64,000 nt of DNA from Corynebacterium pseudopelargi (GTDB taxonomy: Bacteria > Actinomycetota > Actinomycetes > Mycobacteriales > Mycobacteriaceae), in contig NZ_CP033898.1 in the NCBI RefSeq assembly GCF_003814005.1, forward strand, positions 2,170,001-2,234,000, written 5' to 3'. Shown piece by piece: positions 45,377 through 53,668 of this stretch. Below the pieces are notes generated by a model that was not told the DNA's origin, did not search any database, and saw only the letters and a list, made by a program, of their open reading frames with translations. The position numbers were made by a program, and so were the translations under genes. How positions within the stretch are numbered: position 1 is the stretch's first letter; each line of letters opens with the position of its first letter.

Positions 45377-45873
45377 ACTTCCGGCCTTTCTCAAAACCTG
45401 ATTGAGGGGTACACCTATCAGGCTATGCAGCCGAACGTCTTTTTGCCAGAGATAGTAATTAAATTTGAATTTCCTCACTGAAGCAAACATGGTCAATTTC
45501 GCCGTTTTTATATTCCAAGCTGCGTAAATAAGAAAAATAGCAACTCTACTACTTTTTTACGATCTAAGAATTCACCCCTGCCTATGCTCCCTTCGTCTGA
45601 TGAGTGAAAAAGAGCACGTTGCTTCGTTTTCAAACTTGTGCTCTTCGCACAAATAGCCCCTAAAACACAATATGCATATAACGCATTTTCTAGATTGATT
45701 TAGAGCCTCAAATTTGAGAACACAGCCACCCACGCAGAGCCGCGTTTTACGCTGTGCGCTGGCCAAATGAAACGCGCACTAAGTGAAAAACCTTTTAGCC
45801 CCCTGAACGAATACTGAGCCCTTTCCTTCTCCCAGCAATTCAAAAACAATCAGGGCCACCCAACACCAGAGGG
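45377..45873. other. AT-rich intergenic region before array 1
   Basis: About 500 bp without a credible gene. It contains the upstream region of the surface-protein gene and a hairpin AAGAGCAC / GTGCTCTT at 45610-45645 around a 20-nt loop. It is much more AT-rich than its neighbours. A minus-strand frame at 45572-45766 has no ribosome site and no recognisable product. Confidence 0.5.
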
Positions 45874-46361
45874 GTGCACTTTCCCATGACGTTTGGCTTG
45901 CTACACCAGGATCCCGCCCCGAGTGACATGGGAAACGGCACATCCCACACCTCAACCACGTCCAATCCTCACCCGGTGTGCACTTTCCCATGACGTTTGG
46001 CTTGCTACAGCAGAATCTCGCCACAAATGACACGGGAAACTGCACACCCAGGCCACAAACCACGCCATATTTACCAGCCCCCGTGCACTTTCCCATGGCG
46101 ATCACGATCTAATCCCGGTTTTCTTGCCCGAATGACATGGGAAACGGCACACCCCGAACCAAATCCCAAGCCCCGCGAACACCCGGCGTGCACTTTCCCA
46201 TGACAATCACGACCCAATTCTGAAATTCCCACCCGAATGACATGGGAAACGGCACATCCCGAGCCAAAGCCCAAGCCCCGCTAACACCCGGCGTGCACTT
46301 TCCCATGTCAATCAGCATCCAAACCCGGAATTCCCGCCCGAATGACACTGGAAAACGCACA
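45874..46361. repeat. Hairpin-repeat array 1 (five 69-bp units)
   Basis: Units at 45874-45942, 45978-46046, 46083-46151, 46188-46256 and 46293-46361, each exactly 69 bp, separated by 35-36 bp linkers (period 104-105). Every unit begins GTGCACTTTCCCATG and ends TGACAtgGGAAAcgGCACA (lower case varies), so each can fold into a stem of about 15-18 bp with a loop of about 35 nt. Units 1-2 share an ACGTTTGGCTTGCTACA core; units 3-5 share 'ATCA' and 'CCCGAA' cores. Linkers are C/A-rich and also related. No transposase lies beside it. Confidence 0.92.
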
Positions 46362-46508
46362 CCCCGAGCCAAAGCCCAAGCAACCCCGCGTTTTCGCGGC
46401 CCTCGCCTCACAGCACAGAAGCCCTTGATCAACCCCACCCGATTAGCAAGCACGCTCCTCTTGAGCGCCGTTGCACTTAGTTGCTACGTGCACCGATACA
46501 CTAGGCCC

Positions 46509-47783
46509 ATGAGTGATGAGCAGCGGAATGAGCAGCAGGCGCAGCGCCAAGGCAGGCGCCGTCGGGGTGGGCGTCGCCGTCGGCCAAATCGCAACGGTGC
46601 TCAGCGCACCAACACCTCCAACAACGCTCAGCGCACCAACAACTCCAGCAATGCTCAGCACAGCAACAACTCCACCAACAACACACAGCGCAACAACGCT
46701 GCCCAGCAGAATCAGAAGCAACAGTCCAATGCGGGCGCGCAGAAGCAGCAGCGTAGGAAGCAAACGACCCCGAGTGTGGATCGTGAGGCGATTGAACGCG
46801 CGCCCTATGTGGCGCTTTCGGTGCGCAGTTCTGGGATTCATCCTTCAACGTCGCGGCTGGTCAGTATTGATGCGGTGACGTTTTCTGAAGATGGTGAGCA
46901 GGTGGAGCAGTTCCATGTGGTGCTCAATTCGGGTAAGGATCCTGGCCCGTATCATCTGCATGGTTTGCGTGAGGATGAGATTGCGCAGGGTAAGCGCTTT
47001 GGTGAGGTGCTCAAGCGCGTGGATAAGCTCATCGATGGTCGTGTGCTCTTAGTGCATAATGCTCCGCGGGTGTGGGGTTTTGTGGTGTCGGAGGCGCGTC
47101 GTGCGATGGCTGAGGCGGCGCGGGCGAATCGGCAGCGGGGTCGCCAGCAAAAGCGGCGTCAGCGTGTGGGTCATGTGCCGCAGCCGCAGGAGATTGTGGA
47201 TACCTTAGCTTCGGCTCGCAGGCGCGGGCTGCAGTTTGCGGATACTCGGGTGCTGAATGTGGCTAAGGAGTTGGGTCTTGAGGCCCCGCCTGCGCAGGCA
47301 AGCGTTGCGCGCACCAAGCTCAGTGAGGCTGAAACCAGCCGTGAGGAAACGTTGATGATCGCCCGGATGTTCTTCGTGCAGCGCGCTTGGCAGGTGTTGG
47401 CTGTGCAAACTCCTGATGAGCTTCGGGCGGATAAGTTCGGGCTGCAGCGCTCGGATGTGCGTATCGATGCCACTCATGTGCCCCGTGAGTATGAAAACCC
47501 CGGTGTATACACCCCTGAGCGTGGTTTGGTGCAGGGCATGGAGGTGGTGGTAGCCCCGGAGATTGCGATGGATCCAGATGTGATCATTGAGGCCGCTGTG
47601 CGTGAGCACTTGGCGTATAGCGAGAAGCTGACTCGTCAAACTTCGGTGGTGGTGTGTAATAAGCGCGCCGATTTGGTGGGTAAGGCGATGCACGGGGATC
47701 GCAAGGGTATTCCGCTGCTCAGTGATGAGGAGTTTTTGCAGGCCTGTGAGCACGTGGCGGAGGGTAAGCGCACAAAAGACTAG
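46509..47783 (+). CDS. DnaQ-like exonuclease-fold protein with degenerate active site
   Basis: A 424-aa protein at the position annotated as a DNA polymerase III epsilon-like protein in C. glutamicum. The Arg/Gly-rich basic start (GRRRRGGRRRRPNRN) is followed by an Asn/Gln/Thr-rich low-complexity stretch (residues 30-80), an exonuclease-like fold, and a C-terminal BRCT-like segment ('SVVVCNKRADLVGKAMHGDRKGIPLLSDEEFLQAC'). The catalytic DxE is replaced ('ALSVRSSGIHP' for D-x-E-T-T-G) and HNA-x-F-D reads 'HNAPRVWGF', so nuclease activity is doubtful. TACACT (46497-46502) ends 6 nt before ATG 46509. MurT follows. Confidence 0.78.
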   Translation: MSDEQRNEQQAQRQGRRRRGGRRRRPNRNGAQRTNTSNNAQRTNNSSNAQHSNNSTNNTQRNNAAQQNQKQQSNAGAQKQQRRKQTTPSVDREAIERAPYVALSVRSSGIHPSTSRLVSIDAVTFSEDGEQVEQFHVVLNSGKDPGPYHLHGLREDEIAQGKRFGEVLKRVDKLIDGRVLLVHNAPRVWGFVVSEARRAMAEAARANRQRGRQQKRRQRVGHVPQPQEIVDTLASARRRGLQFADTRVLNVAKELGLEAPPAQASVARTKLSEAETSREETLMIARMFFVQRAWQVLAVQTPDELRADKFGLQRSDVRIDATHVPREYENPGVYTPERGLVQGMEVVVAPEIAMDPDVIIEAAVREHLAYSEKLTRQTSVVVCNKRADLVGKAMHGDRKGIPLLSDEEFLQACEHVAEGKRTKD

Positions 47784-47794
47784 AATTGCTCGGC

Positions 47795-49069
47795 ATGACG
47801 TTACCTTCTGTGTCTTTTGGCCGGATTCGCAGTGCGCTCGCTGTGTCTGCGGCGAAGCTTGCTACTCAGGCCTCGCGCGCTACGGGCCGGGGTTCTGGCG
47901 GCATGATCGGTGGTTTGGTTGCAGAGAAGATCGACCCGAACATCATGCTTTCTCTTGGTGGCGATCGCCCGGTGGCGCTGGTGACCGGCACGAATGGCAA
48001 GTCCACTACTACTCGCATGTTGGCTTCTGCTTTGCGCACGAAGTTCACGGTGGCCACCAATGAGGGTGGCGACAATATGGATGCTGGCATCATTTCTGCG
48101 CTTTTGGCTGGCCGCGATGCTTCGCATGTGGTGCTTGAGGTAGATGAGTTGCATGTGCCGAAGGTGGCCGAGCGTTTGAAGCCGCAGTGTCTGGTGTTGC
48201 TGAATTTGTCGCGCGATCAGCTTGATCGTGTGGGTGAGATTAACAAGATTGAGCGCGCCCTGCGCGAGTGCGTGAACGCCCACCCGGATATGACGGTGAT
48301 TGCCAATTGTGATGATGTGCTGATTACTTCCATCGCCTTTGATGCCCCGAACGTTGTGTGGGTTTCTGCAGGTGCTGGCTGGCTTGGCGATGCAGTCTCG
48401 TGTCCGCGCACCGGCGGCCACATCGTGCACGATGGCAAGGATTGGTATGCGGTAAAGCCGCTTGCCGACGGCCGAACGTTCCGCCGCCCAACGCCTACCT
48501 GGGCGATCACGCCCGAAGGCATCCAGCGCGACCAAGACGAGCCTGTGGCTTTGCACTTGGCTCTGCCCGGCAACGCCAACCGCGGCAACGCCACCCAGGC
48601 GGTGGCCGGTGCTGTGGAGCGTTTCGATATTGCTTTAGACCAGGCCGTGGCAGCGGTAGAAACCGTTGATGACGTAGCAGGCCGCTACTCCACCATCACC
48701 TTGGGCGAGCACCAGATTCACTTGCTCCTGGCGAAGAACCCCGCTGGCTGGCAGGAAGCTCTTTCTATGGTGGATCGCAGCGCCGAGGGTTTGGTCATTG
48801 CGGTCAATGGCCAGGTGGCCGATGGCGAGGATCTCTCCTGGCTTTGGGATGTCAAGTTCGAGGAGCTCGAAACCCTCGCCGTGAAGGCCTCCGGCGAGCG
48901 CGGCACCGACTTAGCCGTGCGCTTAACTTATGCCTCTGTGCAGCATGAGCTGCTCAAAGACCCTGTCGAGGCCATCCAGGCCTGCCCGCCTGGCCGCGTG
49001 GAGGTGTTGGCCAATTACACTGCCTTCCGCGATCTCAAGCGCGCGCTCGAAGCCAAGAAGGAGGCTTAA
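47795..49069 (+). CDS. murT: Lipid II isoglutaminyl synthase subunit MurT
   Basis: A 424-aa Mur-ligase-like subunit that with GatD amidates the D-Glu of lipid II to D-isoglutamine. The ATP loop 'LVTGTNGKSTTTRMLASAL', 'EVDELHVPKVAERLKP', 'LNLSRDQLDRVGE' and the C-terminal DUF1727 domain are present. The zinc-ribbon cysteines known from the S. aureus protein are mostly absent: 'VSCPRTGGHIVHDGKDWYAV' keeps only one. ATG 47795 lies 8 nt after TAGAAT (47781-47786); TTG 47786 is an alternative. It sits directly upstream of gatD. Confidence 0.94.
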   Translation: MTLPSVSFGRIRSALAVSAAKLATQASRATGRGSGGMIGGLVAEKIDPNIMLSLGGDRPVALVTGTNGKSTTTRMLASALRTKFTVATNEGGDNMDAGIISALLAGRDASHVVLEVDELHVPKVAERLKPQCLVLLNLSRDQLDRVGEINKIERALRECVNAHPDMTVIANCDDVLITSIAFDAPNVVWVSAGAGWLGDAVSCPRTGGHIVHDGKDWYAVKPLADGRTFRRPTPTWAITPEGIQRDQDEPVALHLALPGNANRGNATQAVAGAVERFDIALDQAVAAVETVDDVAGRYSTITLGEHQIHLLLAKNPAGWQEALSMVDRSAEGLVIAVNGQVADGEDLSWLWDVKFEELETLAVKASGERGTDLAVRLTYASVQHELLKDPVEAIQACPPGRVEVLANYTAFRDLKRALEAKKEA

Positions 49070-49807
49070 ATGCTTAGCATCGGACTGATTTTGCCGGACG
49101 TTCTTGGCACCTACGGCGATGATGGCAACGCCCTCGTGTTGCGCCAGCGTGCCCGCATGCGCGGCATTGATGCAGAGATTCGGCCCATCAAATTGGGCGA
49201 GGCTGTGCCCGAGTCGCTGGATGTCTATTGCGTTGGCGGCGGCGAAGATACCGCCCAGGTGCTGGCCTCTGAGCACTTGCGCAAGGATGGCGGCCTGATC
49301 CGCGCCGCCAACGCCGGGCGCCCTGTGCTGGGCATTTGCGCCGGTTTGCAGGTCCTTGGCACAAGCTTCCGCGCCTCTGAGGGCATCGTGGAAGGTGTTG
49401 GGCTTATCGACGCCACCACTGTCTCCCTAGAAAAGCGTGCCATCGGCGAGGTGCAGTCCTCGCCTACTGGCGCTGGCATCACAGCGCAGCTCGACCAGCC
49501 GCTTACTGGCTTTGAAAACCACATGGGTGCCACCCTCATCGGCCCGGATGCACAGCCGCTGGGCAAGGTGACAAGGGGCATTGGTAATACTGATGCCTTT
49601 GGCGCCAAAGATGATGGCGCGCAGGTTGGTGTTGAAGGCGTGGTGCAAGGCAGCGTCATTTGCACCTATATGCACGGCCCTGCCCTAGCACGCAACCCCC
49701 AGTTGGCAGACCTATTGCTTGCTCAGGCCATGGGCAAGAGCTTGGCAGACCTTGAGCCTTTAGATATTGAGGTGGTCGCACAGCTTCGCAAGGAGCGCAT
49801 GCGCTAG
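49070..49807 (+). CDS. gatD: Lipid II isoglutaminyl synthase glutaminase subunit GatD
   Basis: A 245-aa class I glutamine amidotransferase (CobQ-like) that supplies ammonia to MurT. The catalytic Cys is in '[15 protein letters not shown]', His in '[14 protein letters not shown]', and '[11 protein letters not shown]' completes the fold. AAGGAGG precedes it and the ATG follows the murT stop with no gap. Its TAG shares a CTAG tetranucleotide with the convergent recR stop. Confidence 0.95.
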   Translation: MLSIGLILPDVLGTYGDDGNALVLRQRARMRGIDAEIRPIKLGEAVPESLDVYCVGGGEDTAQVLASEHLRKDGGLIRAANAGRPVLGICAGLQVLGTSFRASEGIVEGVGLIDATTVSLEKRAIGEVQSSPTGAGITAQLDQPLTGFENHMGATLIGPDAQPLGKVTRGIGNTDAFGAKDDGAQVGVEGVVQGSVICTYMHGPALARNPQLADLLLAQAMGKSLADLEPLDIEVVAQLRKERMR

Positions 49808-50460
49808 AGCTTCAATCGCCCGCTTAGCGCCCTGGATAAGGTCAGTTCGTCGACAAACTCCAGGTCGCCACCAAGGGGCATGCCGGAGGCCAAACGCGAG
49901 ATCACGAGGTCGGGGAAGTCCCGCAGAAGGCGCGCCAAATAAGAAGCGGTGGCTTCTCCCTCGGTGTTCGGGTCGGTGGCGATGATGACTTCGGTGATGC
50001 GCGGGGGAGCGTCGAAAAGCGGCTGTTCAGGGGTGGAATCGGCCAGCTCACGGTCTTGAACCACCTCGCCGATGCGCTGCAACAACTGGGTGATGTTCAG
50101 CTCGCGCGGGCCGATATTGGCCAGCGGATCAAGCGCGCCGCCGAGCACGTGATAGCGGCCATTGAATTCGCCGGTGCGCTCAATAACCTGGATATCTTTG
50201 GGCTCTTCAACCACGCAGATCAAGCCGCGATCGCGCGAAGAATCGGCGCAGATGCGGCAGACTTCGGCCCGGGAAATATTGCAGCAAATGCGGCAAAACG
50301 TCACGCCCTCGCGCACGGCCCCAAGCGCTGCCTGCAAGCGCTCAATATCTGTGGGCTCCACATGCAAGAGGTGAAAGGCGATGCGCTGCGCAGACTTCGG
50401 CCCCACGCCAGGTAAGCGCGAGAATTCATCAATCAAGTCTTGCAACGGGCCTTCAAACAC
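49804..50460 (-). CDS. recR: Recombination mediator RecR
   Basis: A 218-aa protein, the usual RecR length. It has the HhH '[17 protein letters not shown]', the C4 zinc finger '[16 protein letters not shown]' and the Toprim domain ('[30 protein letters not shown]'). With RecF/RecO it loads RecA at gaps. I chose GTG 50460: AAAGGA lies 9 nt upstream and the product begins [13 protein letters not shown] as in other RecR proteins; the frame upstream is not conserved. It is downstream of ybaB, with a hairpin between them. Confidence 0.95.
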   Translation of the reverse strand: MFEGPLQDLIDEFSRLPGVGPKSAQRIAFHLLHVEPTDIERLQAALGAVREGVTFCRICCNISRAEVCRICADSSRDRGLICVVEEPKDIQVIERTGEFNGRYHVLGGALDPLANIGPRELNITQLLQRIGEVVQDRELADSTPEQPLFDAPPRITEVIIATDPNTEGEATASYLARLLRDFPDLVISRLASGMPLGGDLEFVDELTLSRALSGRLKL

Positions 50461-50494
50461 GGGGCGATCCTTTCCAGCGTGCAGGAATAAGAAA

Positions 50495-50517
50495 ACGGCC
50501 AGCCAGGCGCTGGCCGT
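50495..50517 (-). terminator. Hairpin between ybaB and recR
   Basis: Stem ACGGCCAGC / GCTGGCCGT with a short loop, followed on the minus strand by TTTCTTATT. It may attenuate read-through into recR. Confidence 0.7.
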
Positions 50518-50530
50518 GAACAAGGTGGGC

Positions 50531-50851
50531 TTAGAACATTCCGGGCATGGTGTCGAACATCTGCTGCACTGGGCCCATCTTCTGCTCTGCGAGCTCGCCA
50601 AGCTTGGTGTGAGCATCGGCAAACGCACCCATGATCAGATCCTGCAGGGTATCCACATCCTCTGGGTCTACAACCTGCTTGTCAATGCTGATGTTGCGCA
50701 TCACGCCATTGCCACCAAGGTCAATGCTGACCAAACCATTGCCAGCGGTGCCGGTGACGGTGGACTCAAGAATTTCCTGCTCGGCGGCCTTCAACTGTGC
50801 CTGCATCTGGGCTGCCTGCTGCATCAATTCATTCATATCGGGCTGAGTCAT
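50531..50851 (-). CDS. YbaB/EbfC nucleoid-associated protein
   Basis: A 106-aa protein of the YbaB/EbfC DNA-binding family ('[46 protein letters not shown]'). It forms tweezer-like dimers on DNA; in many bacteria it lies between dnaX and recR, as here. ATG 50851 is chosen; the frame upstream to 50947 is not conserved and overlaps the promoter. Met/Gln-rich N-terminal helix and '[13 protein letters not shown]' end. Confidence 0.92.
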   Translation of the reverse strand: MTQPDMNELMQQAAQMQAQLKAAEQEILESTVTGTAGNGLVSIDLGGNGVMRNISIDKQVVDPEDVDTLQDLIMGAFADAHTKLGELAEQKMGPVQQMFDTMPGMF

Positions 50852-50915
50852 ATTCACATTGCCTTTCAGGTGTGCTGTTAGAAAATTCGCTCGCGCCAAG
50901 TGTACTAGACAGCCC

Positions 50916-53003
50916 TTAGAGGGGCTTTGCACCCAACTCCTGGCCAAGCAGATCCATGGCCACCGTCAACGCATCGCGATGATCGGCGCTTTTGGCACCA
51001 TCGCGCACCTCGCGCAGCATCTCCTCTTCTTCCTGCTCGCGGCTGCGCTGCTCAGGCTCAGGCTCGGGCTGGGGCTCTGGTCGTTTGGGCGCCGGCTTCG
51101 CCACAGGCTCGGGCATCCCTTCGTCTGGGCCGTAGCCATAAAAATCATCGGGCTCAGGCGGCAAGGGGCTGCCGTCTGAGAACGTGGCCGGCTCGGGCTC
51201 AGGTTGAGGGGCAGGCTCAGGGGCAGGGCTCGGTGCTGGTTCCGGGTCGGCATTGCGGCCGATTTGCACCGGGGTGCCCCAGCCATCGTCGTCTTCTTCT
51301 TTTTCAGGCTCTGGCGCTACTGCGGGAGGCTCAGTGTGCGCCTCGGGCTCACTGAACCCCGCGTCTTTTGGGCGCTGCCCCACCACACATTCCACCGCGA
51401 CATCGCTGCCGGTGATCTCTCGGATTGCCTGGACAAGCACCGCATTATTGGAAGGATCATTGAGCCTTGCAGCCAGCGCCCCGGTGTTGTGGCCGATGAT
51501 TAAGGTGCCTTCGCGCTGGCCGAGCACGCGGGCCTCGGTAAGCATGATGCCTGCCACGGCCTTCTTTTGGTGCACGAGTTTGCGGATCTCCGCCCAATGC
51601 TCGCGGGCGAGTTCTTCCACATCTTGTTGTGCCGCAGGCTCCGGCGCAGGCGCAGGCTCAGGCACCGCCGCAGGCGCAGGCGTCGCTGCAGGTTCAGGCG
51701 CAGGCGCAGGCTCCGGCTCCGGTTCGGGCTCGGGTGCTGGCTGCGACTGCGGTTTTTGGGCCGCGGCCTCGGCCTGCTCGCGCTGCTGGCGTTCGCGCTC
51801 CTCGCGGGCTCGACGCAAGGCCTCGCGGTCGTATTTGCTCTTGCGCGCAGGCTGGGGGCTTTCTGCCGGTGCAGCGGCGGGCGCTTCGGGGGCTGCCACT
51901 GCCGGGGCTTGCACGCCAAAGATCATCTTGGCGCAGAGGATTTCCAGCAGCAGGCGCGGAGAAGTCGCGCCGCGCAGTTCCGTCATGTTTTCGTTGACCA
52001 TCGACGCATAGGCGGCAATGCCGCCTTCGGGGAAGGCGTTCGCTTGCTCTTTGAGCGTCTCGTGGCGGTCGGCGGGGGCATCAACGAGCCCGGAGTCAAG
52101 GGCTTCGGGCACAGCTTGGAGCACCATCAGATCACGCAGGCGATCCAGGAGATCGGAGGTGAATCGGCGGGGATCGATGCCGGCTTCAATGACCTCATCG
52201 ACCACTGCGAACAGTCCTGCCTTGTGTTGGTCGGCGAGGGCTTCCACGGCGGCGTCGATAAGCGAATCGTCGGTTACACCCAGCAACATGCGGGCAGTGT
52301 CGTAGCTCAAGCCCTCGGGGCCAGCACCTGCCAGGAGCTGGTCTAATACCGAGAGCGTATCGCGCGGCGAACCCCCGCCGGCGCGGATGACGAGGGGGTA
52401 GACGGCATCGTCAATGTGGGCGTGCTCGGCGGCGGCGGTGCGCTGTATAAGTCCGCGCATGGCCTGGGGAGTAAGCAGGCGGAAAGGATAGTGGTGGGTG
52501 CGCGAACGGATCGTGCCAATCACTTTTTCGGGCTCAGTGGTGGCGAAGATGAAGATCAGGTGCGCCGGTGGCTCCTCGACGATCTTGAGCAACGCATTGG
52601 CACCAGAGTTGGTGATCATGTGGGCTTCGTCGATGATGAAGATGCGATAGCGCGACTCAGCCGGGGCGTACATGGCGCGATCGCGCAGCTCACGCATGTC
52701 CTCCACGCCGTTGTTACTCGCGGCATCCAGCTCGGTTACGTCCAAGGTGCCAGGCCCGTTCGGGGCCAGCGCCACACAAGAAGCACACTTGCCGCAAGGG
52801 GTAGAGGTAGGCCCTTCGGCGCAGTTTAAAGAACGCGCAAGGATGCGCGCCGAGGAAGTCTTACCGCAACCACGCGGCCCAGAAAAGAGGTAGGCGTGGT
52901 TAATGTTGCCGCTATCAAGGGCACGCGAAAGCGGGACGGTTACCTGTTCTTGCCCCACAACCTCCGCAAAAGAGCCGGGGCGATACTTCCTATACAAAGC
53001 CAC
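50916..53003 (-). CDS. dnaX: DNA polymerase III gamma/tau subunit
   Basis: A 695-aa clamp-loader ATPase. Walker A 'LFSGPRGCGKTSSARILA', zinc module 'C-x(8)-CGKCASC', Walker B 'IFIIDEAHMI' and sensor 1 'FIFATTEPEKVIGTIRSR' are in the first 200 residues. A Pro/Ala/Glu-rich linker (about 375-470) and a tau-like C-terminal domain with more Pro/Glu-rich sequence follow. No slippery frameshift signal was found, so only the long form is evident. GTG 53003 is 7 nt after TAGTGT (53011-53016, this strand): leaderless. First gene of dnaX-ybaB-recR. Confidence 0.95.
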   Translation of the reverse strand: MALYRKYRPGSFAEVVGQEQVTVPLSRALDSGNINHAYLFSGPRGCGKTSSARILARSLNCAEGPTSTPCGKCASCVALAPNGPGTLDVTELDAASNNGVEDMRELRDRAMYAPAESRYRIFIIDEAHMITNSGANALLKIVEEPPAHLIFIFATTEPEKVIGTIRSRTHHYPFRLLTPQAMRGLIQRTAAAEHAHIDDAVYPLVIRAGGGSPRDTLSVLDQLLAGAGPEGLSYDTARMLLGVTDDSLIDAAVEALADQHKAGLFAVVDEVIEAGIDPRRFTSDLLDRLRDLMVLQAVPEALDSGLVDAPADRHETLKEQANAFPEGGIAAYASMVNENMTELRGATSPRLLLEILCAKMIFGVQAPAVAAPEAPAAAPAESPQPARKSKYDREALRRAREERERQQREQAEAAAQKPQSQPAPEPEPEPEPAPAPEPAATPAPAAVPEPAPAPEPAAQQDVEELAREHWAEIRKLVHQKKAVAGIMLTEARVLGQREGTLIIGHNTGALAARLNDPSNNAVLVQAIREITGSDVAVECVVGQRPKDAGFSEPEAHTEPPAVAPEPEKEEDDDGWGTPVQIGRNADPEPAPSPAPEPAPQPEPEPATFSDGSPLPPEPDDFYGYGPDEGMPEPVAKPAPKRPEPQPEPEPEQRSREQEEEEMLREVRDGAKSADHRDALTVAMDLLGQELGAKPL

Positions 53004-53083
53004 GGACTAAACACTACCTACCCACCACCGATTTGCTCCCAGCGTGGGGAAAGTATCACCCGAACAGGCCACATCGCAGCAGC

Positions 53084-53635
53084 TCAGCGCTGCCAATCTA
53101 GAAGATCAACGCCCTGCTCCCCCAAGGCCTGCTGCAAGGCCGAAACGCCGTAGGTCACGGCGTAGTCATATTCTTGATCTGTAAGCAGCACCAATTGCAG
53201 CATCACCACCAGGCGGCCAGCCTCGCTAAAACGCGGCACCTGCTCGCCCCACACATAGGGCACCACAAACACCCCATGGCGCACCGAAGTGCCCTCCAGC
53301 TCCAAGCCGGGCACCATAGTGCCGGGCTTAGCCGGCACCATGCCCAGAAGCTTTTGGTTAAAGGCAGCAAGCTTGGCGCACACCTGCTGCAAAGCGCTCA
53401 CAGCCACCTCAGCATCCACGCGGCCCACAGTGAAGATCTCACTGCGGATCGCAGCGCCCTCGTCCTCAGAGTGCAGGCCCGTGTCTACCTCATTGAAGTT
53501 CAAGGTGGTGGCGAGGATTTCGCCGCCCAAATCGGAAACGGCCACGCTCACCCCACAACCAGGCTCAGCGGGTACTTCTTCGAGGTTGCCGGGGAAAACG
53601 CCCTGCTGCCACAGCAGCGATGCCTCTAAGTCCAT
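53084..53635 (-). CDS. Conserved protein, SUFU-like domain possible
   Basis: A 183-aa soluble protein with no signal or membrane segment. The C-terminal half ('HGVFVVPYVWGEQVPRF', 'LVVMLQLVLLTDQEYDYAVTYGVSALQQALGEQGVDLLDWQR') resembles bacterial suppressor-of-fused-type domains, where a loading/immunity-like role is suspected in some species. I am not certain of the family. AGGAG lies 8 nt before the ATG. It is 32 bp after aspT on the same strand; the spacer contains a copy of the GACGTCGACAAGCTT repeat. Confidence 0.65.
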   Translation of the reverse strand: MDLEASLLWQQGVFPGNLEEVPAEPGCGVSVAVSDLGGEILATTLNFNEVDTGLHSEDEGAAIRSEIFTVGRVDAEVAVSALQQVCAKLAAFNQKLLGMVPAKPGTMVPGLELEGTSVRHGVFVVPYVWGEQVPRFSEAGRLVVMLQLVLLTDQEYDYAVTYGVSALQQALGEQGVDLLDWQR

Positions 53636-53650
53636 GGGGAATGCTCCTGG

Positions 53651-53668
53651 TGGGACGTCGACAAGCTT
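53651..53668. repeat. 18-bp exact repeat, spacer copy
   Basis: TGGGACGTCGACAAGCTT; the identical 18-mer is at 37033-37050 inside asd. Minus-strand reading gives the GCTTNTCGACGYCC motif. It fills the spacer between the aspT stop and the next start. Confidence 0.8.

Noticed and set aside
45572..45766. 64-codon minus-strand frame upstream of array 1
   Set aside because: No ribosome site, hairpin inside it and atypical composition.
45874..46361. CRISPR array
   Set aside because: Intervening segments are homologous to one another, repeat arms are inverted and long-spaced, and no cas genes are present.
46242..46508. 89-codon N-terminal extension of the exonuclease-like gene
   Set aside because: The extension reads through repeat unit 5 of array 1; a -10 hexamer 6 nt before ATG 46509 marks the true start.
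50916..51900. Programmed frameshift making a short gamma subunit of DnaX
   Set aside because: No A/G slippery heptamer with a downstream stem was found at the gamma/tau boundary; the linker is simply Pro/Glu/Ala-rich.
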